Of a stretch of 64,000 nt of DNA, positions 17,402 through 24,116 are shown in pieces (positions within the stretch are counted from its first letter, which is position 1; every line of letters starts with the position of its first letter). The notes beneath the pieces are model-generated. The model did no database searches, was not told the origin of the DNA, and worked only from the letters and a program-made list of their open reading frames with translations. The stretch is from Bryobacteraceae bacterium. GTDB taxonomy: Bacteria; Acidobacteriota; Terriglobia; Bryobacterales; Bryobacteraceae. The stretch spans positions 53,807-117,806 of the forward strand of contig JAIEMJ010000034.1 of assembly GCA_019752335.1 (NCBI GenBank). The letters are read 5' to 3'. The translations under genes were made by a program, and so were the position numbers.

Positions 17402-19780
17402 TTAGCCACCGGTGGCGGCGGGCTTACCGTGAAACTGCGCATGGAACTGACGGGCCTGGGTGAGCCAGTCTTCGCGGGTAATGCGGTCGGGAATCGTATC
17501 GAGTTGGTCACCGATGGTTTCCACTTCCTGCGTCGTCCATTCGGCGATTTGCCGGAAAGTGTAAACCCCCAATGAGTGCAACCGGCGCTCCAATACCGGT
17601 CCGATGCCCTTGATGAGTTGCAGCTTATCGGGCTTGGGCGGCGTGGCGGGCGGGGGTGGGGTAGCCGGCACCTGGAGCAATTTCTCCAAGCGGGCGATTT
17701 CGCTCGTCCGCATCGAGATCTCGTCGGCGAGTTGTTGGCGCAATTGCGCGATGGTGGCGTCCTTGCCCGCAAGTTGCGCTTCGAGGTCGGCATGCCGGGC
17801 GTAGGGGGTGAGATCCACGGGTGGCGGCGGCGCGGGTATCTTGGGCAGTTCACTACGCAGAGCAAAGCCGCTCACGTCGGGGACAGTGGGCAGCGCAGAC
17901 CGCAAGGCGTAGCCACTCAAATCCGGCACCTTGGGGAGTTCGGATTTCAGGGCGAAGCCGCTGACGTCGGGCACGGTCGGCAGCTCTGACCTCAGAGCGA
18001 AGCCGCTCACGTCGGGCACGGTCGGCAGCTCTGACTTCAGGGCGAAGCCGCTGACGTCGGGCACTGTTGGTAGCTCTGACTTCAGGGCGAAGCCGCTGAC
18101 GTCGGGCACGGTTGGTAGCTCTGACTTCAGCGCGAAGCCGCTCACGTCGGGCACGGTCGGCAGTTCGGACTTCAACGCGAAGCCGCTCACGTCGGGCACG
18201 GTCGGCAACTCTGACCTCAGGGCGAAGCCGCTCACGTCGGGCACGGTCGGCAGCTCTGACCTCAGGGCGAAGCCGCTCACGTCGGGCACGGTCGGCAGTT
18301 CGGACTTCAAGGCGAAGCCGCTCACGTCGGGCACGGTCGGCAGTTCCGACTTCAAGGCAAAGCCGCTGACGTCCGGCACTGTCGGTAGCTCTGACTTCAG
18401 GGCGAAGCCGCTGACGTCAGGCACTGTTGGTAGCTCTGACTTCAGGGCGAAACCGCTCACGTCGGGCACTGTCGGCAACTCTGACTTCAGGGCGAAGCCG
18501 CTCACGTCGGGCACTGTCGGCAGCTCTGACCTCAGGGCGAAGCCGCTCACGTCGGGCACGGTCGGCAGTTCGGACTTCAAGGCGAAGCCGCTCACGTCGG
18601 GCACGGTCGGCAGTTCCGACTTCAAGGCAAAGCCGCTGACGTCCGGCACTGTCGGTAGCTCTGACTTCAGGGCGAAGCCGCTGACGTCAGGCACTGTTGG
18701 TAGCTCTGACTTCAGGGCGAAACCGCTCACGTCGGGCACGGTCGGTAGTTCGGACTTCAGGGCGAAACCGCTCACGTCGGGCACGGTCGGCAGTTCCGAC
18801 TTGAGGGCGTAGCCGCTTAGATCCGGCAGCTTCGGCAATTCGGACTTAAGCGCGAAGCCGCTGACGTCTGGCACGCTCGGCAATTCAGACCTGAGAGCGA
18901 AGCCACTCAAGTCCGGCGCTTTGGGCAGATTCGAAAGCAACGCGAAACTTGCGAAGTCGGGCAGCATGGGCAACTCGGACTTCAGAGCGTAGCCGCTCAA
19001 GTCGGGCACTTTCGGCAACTCGGATTTCAAGGCAAAGCCGCTTAGATCGGGCAGTTTGGGCAATTCGGACTTCAAGGCGAAGCCGCTCAGGTCTGGCAAC
19101 TGGGGCAACTCGGACTTCAGGGCAAAGCCACTCACGTCCGGCACGCGGGGCAGCTCTGCTTTCAAAGCAAACCCGCTCAAATCCGGCGACTTGGGCAAGC
19201 TGGACAGCAACGCAAAACTCGCGAAGTCCGGCAACTGAGGCAACTCCGACTTCAGCGCAAAGCCACTCACATCGGGAACGCGAGGCAAGTCTGACTTGAG
19301 CGCGTAACCGCTGAGATCGGGGATGTCGCTTTTCAAGGCGTGGGCAGTCAAATCAGGTAGATCCGTACGCAAGGCAAAGCCGCTGACATCGGGGACCTTG
19401 GGCAACTCGGCGCGTTTGGCATAGATGCTCAAGTCCGGCAGCTTGGGCAAGTCGGACTTCAAAGCGAAGCCGCTCAGGTCGGGCGCTTTCGGCAACTGCG
19501 AGAGCAAGGCAAAGCCGCTCAGGTCGGGCATTTTCGGCAGTTCCGCCTTAAGCGCCAGTCCGGAGAGGTCCGGCATTTTTGGCAACTCTTTGCGGAGCGC
19601 GTAGCCGCTCAGATCGGGAGGAGCCGGCAATTGAGAACGCAAGGCATAGGGCGCGAGATTGGGTAACTCGTCGCGGCGAGCGAGGTCCGCGAGAGCGCGT
19701 TTCAAGCACCACGCAAATGCGCCACCCAGACCGAAGGCAGCCAGCAGACAGGGCCAAATATGAGCAAGTACCGTGAACAT
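17402..19780 (-). CDS. Membrane-anchored 15-residue-repeat protein with C-terminal helix-hairpin-helix domain
   Basis: A 792-residue protein with four parts. Residues 8-26 form one transmembrane helix (IWPCLLAAFGLGGAFAWCL) followed at once by Lys/Arg, so by the positive-inside rule the bulk should face the cytoplasm. Residues 51-644 are about 40 tandem units of consensus LPTVPDVSGFALKSE; two units are shortened to 12 residues, and 19 consecutive units are LPTVPDVSGFAL[KR]SE. Residues about 660-690 look like a coiled coil (DLEAQLAGKDATIAQLRQQL). The end is a helix-hairpin-helix (LQLIKGIGPVLERRLHSLGV, then YTFRQIAEWT), a fold that often contacts DNA. The repeat resembles phage tail-fibre 'DLSGYALKSEL' segments. 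A good Shine-Dalgarno (GGAGGA) precedes the ATG, 18 nt after the OmpA-like gene. Confidence 0.85.
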   Translation of the reverse strand: MFTVLAHIWPCLLAAFGLGGAFAWCLKRALADLARRDELPNLAPYALRSQLPAPPDLSGYALRKELPKMPDLSGLALKAELPKMPDLSGFALLSQLPKAPDLSGFALKSDLPKLPDLSIYAKRAELPKVPDVSGFALRTDLPDLTAHALKSDIPDLSGYALKSDLPRVPDVSGFALKSELPQLPDFASFALLSSLPKSPDLSGFALKAELPRVPDVSGFALKSELPQLPDLSGFALKSELPKLPDLSGFALKSELPKVPDLSGYALKSELPMLPDFASFALLSNLPKAPDLSGFALRSELPSVPDVSGFALKSELPKLPDLSGYALKSELPTVPDVSGFALKSELPTVPDVSGFALKSELPTVPDVSGFALKSELPTVPDVSGFALKSELPTVPDVSGFALKSELPTVPDVSGFALRSELPTVPDVSGFALKSELPTVPDVSGFALKSELPTVPDVSGFALKSELPTVPDVSGFALKSELPTVPDVSGFALKSELPTVPDVSGFALRSELPTVPDVSGFALRSELPTVPDVSGFALKSELPTVPDVSGFALKSELPTVPDVSGFALKSELPTVPDVSGFALKSELPTVPDVSGFALRSELPTVPDVSGFALKSELPKVPDLSGYALRSALPTVPDVSGFALRSELPKIPAPPPPVDLTPYARHADLEAQLAGKDATIAQLRQQLADEISMRTSEIARLEKLLQVPATPPPPATPPKPDKLQLIKGIGPVLERRLHSLGVYTFRQIAEWTTQEVETIGDQLDTIPDRITREDWLTQARQFHAQFHGKPAATGG
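17849..19630 (-). repeat. 45-bp coding tandem repeat array, about 40 units
   Basis: In-frame 45-bp units encode the 15-residue repeat of the neighbouring gene. Units on the 5' side of the gene (toward 19630) are diverse; units on the 3' side (17900-18800) are nearly identical in protein and differ mostly at synonymous sites. Because the unit length is a multiple of three, the opposite strand is also open through much of the array. Confidence 0.95.
18201..18740. repeat. Tandem duplication of a six-unit (270-bp) block
   Basis: 18201-18470 and 18471-18740 match at 267 of 270 positions; the differences I see are at 18216/18486, 18245/18515 and 18470/18740. Neighbouring single units differ far more, so this is a recent block duplication. 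Confidence 0.9.
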
Positions 19781-19798
19781 TTCAGTGATTCCTCCGAG

Positions 19799-20446
19799 TT
19801 ACTTCACCGTAATTTCGACCCGCCGGTTTTGGCCGCGGCCTTCAGGAGTAGCGTTGTTGGCGATGGGTTTATCGGGACCGAAGCCGGAGGCGGACATGCG
19901 GTCCTTGGCGATGCCGTGGCCGCTGAGCCAATCCACCACCGCCTCTGCTCTCGCCGCGCTCAGCGTGCGATTGGCGTCGGGCAGACCTACGTTGTCGGTG
20001 TGGCCAGCAATGTTGATGGCCAGATTCGGCGCCTGATTTAAGACCTTCAGCACTTCGTCGAGGACGGGAGTGCTGGAGGGCAACAAGACGTTCTTGCCGG
20101 TTTCGAACTCAATCTTCTTCTCGAGAAGGATCTTCGTCAGGACGGGCTGGAGGACGTGCGCTTCCACGCCGACAAGCAACTGATTATCGACGGTGCGTAC
20201 GCCGGGCGTGGCGAGGGCGGCAATACCCGCCTTGGTTTTGGCCTCTTCCGTTGGCACCAGACCGGTCAACACCACCTCGCGCCCATCGACGCCGACCTTC
20301 ACGCCCGCGACTGGAGCGGCCTGGAGACTGGCCTCCGTCGACGCCTTGACGGTGGAGGCGATGATGCCGCTGTGGCTCGAAACGCAATTCCAGACCAGGA
20401 AAAGCAGACCCAACAACGATCCGTAGGCACCAAACTTACTGAGCAT
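19799..20446 (-). CDS. Membrane-anchored BON-OmpA protein
   Basis: A 215-residue protein with the layout of mycobacterial ArfA/OmpATb: an N-terminal membrane helix (YGSLLGLLFLVWNCV, Lys before it, so the C-terminus should be periplasmic), a BON-like domain (KVGVDGREVVLTGLVPTEEA to GVRTVDNQLLV), and an OmpA C-terminal domain (IEFETGKNVLLPSSTPVLDE, NLAINIAGHTDNVG, NRTLSAARAEAVVDWL, GQNRRVEITVK). OmpA domains bind peptidoglycan through the conserved Asp and Arg seen at GHTDN and NRRVE. It overlaps the upstream small membrane-protein gene by 11 nt and is followed 18 nt later by the repeat protein, so all three should be made together. Confidence 0.92.
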   Translation of the reverse strand: MLSKFGAYGSLLGLLFLVWNCVSSHSGIIASTVKASTEASLQAAPVAGVKVGVDGREVVLTGLVPTEEAKTKAGIAALATPGVRTVDNQLLVGVEAHVLQPVLTKILLEKKIEFETGKNVLLPSSTPVLDEVLKVLNQAPNLAINIAGHTDNVGLPDANRTLSAARAEAVVDWLSGHGIAKDRMSASGFGPDKPIANNATPEGRGQNRRVEITVK

Positions 20447-20564
20447 GGTCGCCCCGATCCGCCGGTTTCTGACCGGCTACGCCACCGAGCAACGATACAC
20501 AGGCCGCGCCAGCCAAAAATGCCGCGAGCACCGCCATGACAATTTCAATTTGTAACAAAGCCAT
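20436..20564 (-). CDS. Small 42-residue single-helix membrane protein
   Basis: A short gene starting at ATG 20564 with a strong purine-rich site (GGAGAGAGAAGAG) just before it. The product begins MALLQIEIVMAVLAAFLAGA and continues as a hydrophobic helix to about residue 31, followed by a short polar tail (GQKPADRGDHAQ). Its TAA lies inside the start of the OmpA-like gene (11-nt overlap). I do not recognise a family. The ribosome-binding site, the overlap and the clean hydrophobic profile argue that it is real. Its place at the head of the operon suggests it partners the two other membrane proteins. Confidence 0.7.
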   Translation of the reverse strand: MALLQIEIVMAVLAAFLAGAACVSLLGGVAGQKPADRGDHAQ

Positions 20565-20644
20565 CTCTTCTCTCTCCTTCAGTTCGATGACCCCACAACC
20601 TTTTGTGAATCATGCTGCCACAACTGTCGACTCGATGGGCAGCG

Positions 20645-20706
20645 AATGTGTCACATTTCCAATAAATAATTCTTTTGGATAGTTTTTCATCAGATGTGAC
20701 ATTTCC
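20645..20706. promoter_or_regulatory. Paired ATGTG-ACATTTCC motifs in the divergent control region
   Basis: Between the repeat-protein operon and the sigma-factor gene are two related sites: ATGTGTCACATTTCC at 20646-20660 (core inverted repeat AATGTG-t-CACATT at 20645-20657) and ATGTGACATTTCC at 20694-20706 (core ATGT-g-ACAT). They are 48 bp apart. The AT-rich stretch between them could hold promoters. A third inverted repeat, CACAA-cctt-TTGTG, is at 20594-20607. The binding protein is unknown. Confidence 0.45.
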
Positions 20707-20746
20707 TCCGAGCCACGGGTCCTGAAGGTATGAGATCCTCTCACCG

Positions 20747-21337
20747 ATGGCCCAAGAATCGACATTGGAAAGTAATGATCGTGACGAGGCGCTGGTGCGC
20801 GCGCTGCGGGAAGCGGGAGAGGGTGACTTACGGGCCTTCGAGGAATTGATGGAGCGCCACCAACGCCGCATTCTTGCCGACTGCCGACATCTAACACGCG
20901 ACGACCTGCACTCGGAGGACCTGGCCCAGGAAGTCTTCGTCAAAGCCTATTTCGCGCTGCCCGCTTTCGAAGGCCGTTCCAGCTTTCGGCACTGGCTGCA
21001 GCGCATCAAGGTGAACCAGTGCTTGAATCATCTAAAGAAGCGGGCCGGCAAAGAGTCCTTGTCGATTGAAGAGGAGCACCTCGAGAGCCACCAGCAGATG
21101 CAAGTGCCGGCCGAGGCGCTGGGCGACCTGGAAGCGGCAGCGCGGCGCGAACGGATTGACGCGATCCTGCGAGGCATGCCCGACACGCTGCGCGTTCCGC
21201 TCATCATGTGCGACATGGACGAGCTGACCTACGACGAGATCGCCGCGAAACTGGGGATTGGCCTCTCGGCGGTGAAGATGCGCATCAAGCGCGCCAGGGA
21301 ACAGTTCCGCGCGCTCTACCAGGCGGAGGCGACATGA
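20747..21337 (+). CDS. ECF (RpoE-like) RNA polymerase sigma factor
   Basis: A 196-residue group IV sigma factor. Region 2 is clear (GDLRAFEELMERHQRRI, SEDLAQEVFVKAYFALPAFE, SFRHWLQRIKVNQCLNHLKK), as is region 4 (LRGMPDTLRVPLIMCDMDEL, TYDEIAAKLGIGLSAVKMRI). It directs RNA polymerase to a stress- or envelope-related set of promoters. Its stop overlaps the next gene's ATG (ATGA). That position usually holds the anti-sigma factor, but the downstream product lacks an obvious anti-sigma domain. It is divergent from the repeat-protein operon, which could be one of its targets. Confidence 0.92.
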   Translation: MAQESTLESNDRDEALVRALREAGEGDLRAFEELMERHQRRILADCRHLTRDDLHSEDLAQEVFVKAYFALPAFEGRSSFRHWLQRIKVNQCLNHLKKRAGKESLSIEEEHLESHQQMQVPAEALGDLEAAARRERIDAILRGMPDTLRVPLIMCDMDELTYDEIAAKLGIGLSAVKMRIKRAREQFRALYQAEAT

Positions 21338-21561
21338 CGCCCGATCCACTCGACCCTGGTCCACCGATTGAGGTGCTGAAGGAATTGCAGAGCGAAACCT
21401 CGGCACGCTTCGGTCGGCTGGTACGAGGCCGAATCCATCGGAGGGCGGCCTCGTCGCAACTGACGTCGTATTCGTGGCACATGCCCAAAAGCACGCTGCT
21501 CGAGATGGCGCGGATGCTGGCCCATTTTTTCCAGTCCTTTGGGACGCGTAAGGAGCCCTAA
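21334..21561 (+). CDS. Small unknown protein coupled to the ECF sigma factor
   Basis: A 75-residue product whose ATG overlaps the sigma-factor stop. It has an acidic, Pro-rich start (MTPDPLDPGPPIEVLKELQS), a basic middle (RFGRLVRGRIHRRAASSQL) and an amphipathic end (TLLEMARMLAHFFQSF). There is no zinc-finger HxxxCxxC and no clear transmembrane helix, so it is not a classical anti-sigma factor. Position and translational coupling make a regulatory partner the best guess. It ends 4 nt before the channel gene. Confidence 0.65.
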   Translation: MTPDPLDPGPPIEVLKELQSETSARFGRLVRGRIHRRAASSQLTSYSWHMPKSTLLEMARMLAHFFQSFGTRKEP

Positions 21562-21565
21562 CGCC

Positions 21566-22369
21566 ATGCAAGAAAAACTCATCCAGGCCTTCGGGGGACT
21601 GCTCGATTCCACGGTCGCCGCGGCGCCCAAAGTGGTGGTTGGCATTCTGTTGGCCGTCTTGGCCTTCGTGGTGGCGAAAGTAGTGGAGACGTTGCTGCGC
21701 CGCAGCCTGACGCGCATGCACTTCGACGACCTCATGACGAAGGCGGGTATCGGCGACGCCTTGAAACGGCTGGGCGTCCGGCAGCCCTTGTCCGGCGTAT
21801 TGCCGCGACTGGTGTACTTCCTGATCCTGCTGGTGCTGGCGCGCACAGCCGGCGACGCCCTCGGGCTCGACGCCATTTCGGGAGCCATCGGCGCGTTCTT
21901 CGCCTACCTGCCGAACGTGTTTGCCGCGCTGATCCTGCTATTGCTGGGCAGCGCGATGGGGCAATTCGTGGGCGAGGCGGTAAGGAACTCGGCGGAGAGC
22001 GCGGGCATCGACTTCGCCCCGGCACTCGGCAAGCTGATCTCCGGCGCGATTCTCTTCGTCTGCGCCATGATGGCGATCGGGCAACTGAAGATCGATACGG
22101 AGATCGTGCGTGTCGTAACGACGCTCGTGTTGGGAGGCGCGGCCCTGGCCTTCGGACTGTCCTTCGGGCTGGGCACACGCGACATCATCCGCAACATCAC
22201 CGCCGGCTTCTACGCGCGCAAGGTGCTCAGCATGGGTAAGCCGCTCGAAATCGCCGGCCAGCGCGGAACACTGCGCGCCATTACGGCCACGCACTTAGTG
22301 CTCGAACACGAAGGCCAAGAAACCAGTGTGGCGAACGCGACGCTCCTGGATCATGTCGCGAAGCAGTAG
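21566..22369 (+). CDS. MscS-like small mechanosensitive channel protein
   Basis: A 267-residue inner-membrane protein with about five hydrophobic helices (VVVGILLAVLAFVVAKVV, LPRLVYFLILLVLART, LPNVFAALILLLLGSAMGQF, LISGAILFVCAMMAIGQL, TTLVLGGAALAFGLSFGL). The pattern matches the TM-helix-repeat subgroup related to MscS, ending with the conserved GLGTRDIIRNITAGFYARK and a short beta domain (PLEIAGQRGTLRAITATHLV). It probably releases osmolytes under membrane tension. The ATG at 21566 is preferred to the upstream TTG at 21539, because only this start leaves a proper gap after the previous gene. It likely belongs to the sigma-factor operon. Confidence 0.82.
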   Translation: MQEKLIQAFGGLLDSTVAAAPKVVVGILLAVLAFVVAKVVETLLRRSLTRMHFDDLMTKAGIGDALKRLGVRQPLSGVLPRLVYFLILLVLARTAGDALGLDAISGAIGAFFAYLPNVFAALILLLLGSAMGQFVGEAVRNSAESAGIDFAPALGKLISGAILFVCAMMAIGQLKIDTEIVRVVTTLVLGGAALAFGLSFGLGTRDIIRNITAGFYARKVLSMGKPLEIAGQRGTLRAITATHLVLEHEGQETSVANATLLDHVAKQ

Positions 22370-22372
22370 ACG

Positions 22373-22753
22373 CTAACTCAAATAGCGGAACTCATTCGAC
22401 GTGGCCTGCGAGTTCGTGAACAGTTCGCGGCTGCGATACCAGGCGGCGAACCACAGATAGGCGAGCACGACCGCGGGGAGCCACCAGTCACTCTGCTTCT
22501 GTAGCTTCACGGCGATGGCGCCGCCCAGGAAACTGCACAGGAGAAAGAAGCCGATGCGGAGCGTGCCCGGCACCAGGTAAAGCACGAGCGCCGCTAACTC
22601 CACGGCGCCGAGGCTCGTCATGTAGGGACGCAGGTTCCAACCACGAAACGCCTCGACGATCATTTTCGTCTCGGCGAACTTTTCAATGATGCTCCACAGC
22701 ATCACGGCTATGAAGGGTGCATTGATGAGCCACCCGATCCATCGCTTATCCAT
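22373..22753 (-). CDS. DoxX-like four-helix membrane protein
   Basis: A 126-residue integral membrane protein with four hydrophobic segments (WLINAPFIAVMLWSIIEKFA, LGAVELAALVLYLVP, IGFFLLCSFLGGAIAV, WWLPAVVLAYLWFAAWY). The second segment, with Glu inside and an early EKF motif, resembles the DoxX/DoxX-like family; its role is unclear. The gene converges on the channel gene with 3 nt between stops. A TACACT hexamer lies 7 nt before the ATG, so it probably has its own promoter. Confidence 0.7.
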   Translation of the reverse strand: MDKRWIGWLINAPFIAVMLWSIIEKFAETKMIVEAFRGWNLRPYMTSLGAVELAALVLYLVPGTLRIGFFLLCSFLGGAIAVKLQKQSDWWLPAVVLAYLWFAAWYRSRELFTNSQATSNEFRYLS

Positions 22754-22760
22754 GGCTTTC

Positions 22761-22766
22761 AGTGTA
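22761..22766 (-). promoter_or_regulatory. Candidate -10 box for the DoxX-like gene
   Basis: TACACT on the minus strand, 7 nt before the ATG at 22753, with no ribosome-binding site between. Part of the leaderless pattern described in the findings. Confidence 0.35.
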
Positions 22767-22770
22767 GCCT

Positions 22771-23718
22771 TTATGTCTCGTCCAGCACGGCGTCAATCGT
22801 GCCTGGAGCGTTGCCTTCGAGACGATTGTTGACAAAGATGAGTCCGCGGCGTCCGGACTTCTTCGCCCCGGCGATCAATTCGCGCAGCGTCTGGCGGACG
22901 GAGGCGTTCTCTTCCTGCACGTGCGTGTAGGGCGAGAAGCGTTGTACGGCCTCTTCATAGGCGCGGCCGGGCCGCAACAGGGCGCGCACGACGAAGAAGT
23001 CCGTGGTCAAGACGCCCGGCATGCTCGCCTGCGCCGCGAGTTCCGGCATCCGCGTCCAGGAGTTCAAGACGTGGGCGACTTGATGGCGCGTTAGCAGGGC
23101 GAGGTAATCGGAGGTGAAGAACTCTGGATTGCGGATCTCCACCGCGTAGCGAAAGCCCGCGGGCAGGCTGGCCAGGAACGCCTCGAGTTCGGCGAGAAAC
23201 TCCGGCTCTTGCGGACGCGCGACGGTGCCGAATTCGAAGATCAGCGTCTCGACGCGCGCGGCATAGGGCGCCAGCGCCTCGGTGAAGCTGGCGCGAAAGA
23301 GTTGGCTGTCGAGGTAAGTGCTGTTGCGCAAACCGCCGCGGGCGCCATAGCGCGCATGCGACGGCCACTGCCGCACGGTGATCTCTTCCGGCACTTTGAA
23401 GGCGAAGCTCAAGCCAGCCGGAGCCGCCGCGAAAAGGCGTTGCCAGAAGGCGGGCGTGGGGAACTGATAAAAGGAGAAGTCGCCACAGACCACGGGGAAG
23501 ATCTCGCCGTACTCCGTGAGGCACGTCTCTTCGAACTTCTTGTGGGAGTGCTTGCCGCGCGTGACATAGCGCTCCGGCGTGTAGATCTCGCCGAGCCAGC
23601 CCTCGTACTTCCAGCTACTCGCGCCAATCAGGACGCCCTCACCGGCTAAGCGCTTCAGCCGGGGCGCGAGCTTGGCCTTCAGCGGCGGCTCGTCAGGCGC
23701 AAAGAGGGACAGGTTCAC
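22771..23718 (-). CDS. DUF72 (YecE-like) TIM-barrel protein
   Basis: A 315-residue member of the DUF72/YecE family, TIM-barrel proteins of unknown enzymology. Typical elements are GVLIGASSWKYEGWLGEIY, SFYQFPTPAFWQRLFAAAPA, SFAFKVPEEITVRQWP, FGTVARPQEPEF and RYAVEIRNPEFFTSDYLALL. The usual C-terminal NNRLEGNAPGTIDAVLDE is present. It starts with GTG at 23718, which overlaps the stop of the BlaI-type gene by 4 bases, so the pair is coupled. Confidence 0.9.
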   Translation of the reverse strand: MNLSLFAPDEPPLKAKLAPRLKRLAGEGVLIGASSWKYEGWLGEIYTPERYVTRGKHSHKKFEETCLTEYGEIFPVVCGDFSFYQFPTPAFWQRLFAAAPAGLSFAFKVPEEITVRQWPSHARYGARGGLRNSTYLDSQLFRASFTEALAPYAARVETLIFEFGTVARPQEPEFLAELEAFLASLPAGFRYAVEIRNPEFFTSDYLALLTRHQVAHVLNSWTRMPELAAQASMPGVLTTDFFVVRALLRPGRAYEEAVQRFSPYTHVQEENASVRQTLRELIAGAKKSGRRGLIFVNNRLEGNAPGTIDAVLDET

Positions 23719-24104
23719 AGGAGCACCGTCTCGAGGTCATCGTTGGGCTCGGGCTCGGGGCGTTGCGCGTCTGGGGGCGGCGCGCCGCTCACCCAACTGC
23801 GGAGCGCGCCTTCGTTGCCGTCGAAGTAACGGTCCGCCATCTCGGCCAGGGCCGCCCGGCGCAAGGTTTCGCGGTCAACGGCCGGCCGGTAGACGAAGTA
23901 GCGCCCGGTTTTCTTGCGCTGGGCGGCGCCTTTGCGGGCCAACCGGTCGAGCAGGGTCATCACCGTGGTGTAAGCCAGCACATGGCGGCCCAACAGCGCT
24001 TCGCGCACTTGCGACACGTTAGCCGCCTCCAGCCGCCACAACACACGCAGACACTCGAGCTCGAGCGGCGGCGGGATGGCGCTCGGGAGAGCCTTTTTGC
24101 GCAT
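23715..24104 (-). CDS. BlaI/MecI/CopY-family transcriptional repressor
   Basis: A 129-residue winged-helix regulator: LPPPLELECLRVLWRLEAAN is the first helix region and VREALLGRHVLAYTTVMTLL the recognition part, followed by LARKGAAQRKKTGRYFVYRP as the wing. The dimerisation tail is short and ends in an acidic, Pro-rich stretch. Unlike the second BlaI-type gene (59295), no M56 metallopeptidase is next to it, so how it is induced is unknown. A CATAAT hexamer 6 nt before the ATG suggests its own leaderless promoter inside the tail of the upstream gene. Confidence 0.88.
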   Translation of the reverse strand: MRKKALPSAIPPPLELECLRVLWRLEAANVSQVREALLGRHVLAYTTVMTLLDRLARKGAAQRKKTGRYFVYRPAVDRETLRRAALAEMADRYFDGNEGALRSWVSGAPPPDAQRPEPEPNDDLETVLL

Positions 24105-24110
24105 CTATAG

Positions 24111-24116
24111 ATTATG
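24111..24116 (-). promoter_or_regulatory. Candidate -10 box for the BlaI-type gene at 24104
   Basis: CATAAT on the minus strand, 6 nt before the ATG, overlapping the stop codon of the gene at 24112. Inferred. Confidence 0.35.

Noticed and set aside
17931..18812. Long plus-strand frame encoding GSSDFRAKPLTSGTV-like repeats
   Set aside because: It is the antisense of the 45-bp repeat array; unit length divisible by three keeps it open. No start signal, anchor or end domain belongs to it.
17849..19630. CRISPR-like array
   Set aside because: Units are contiguous 45-bp coding repeats with no unique spacers and no cas genes.
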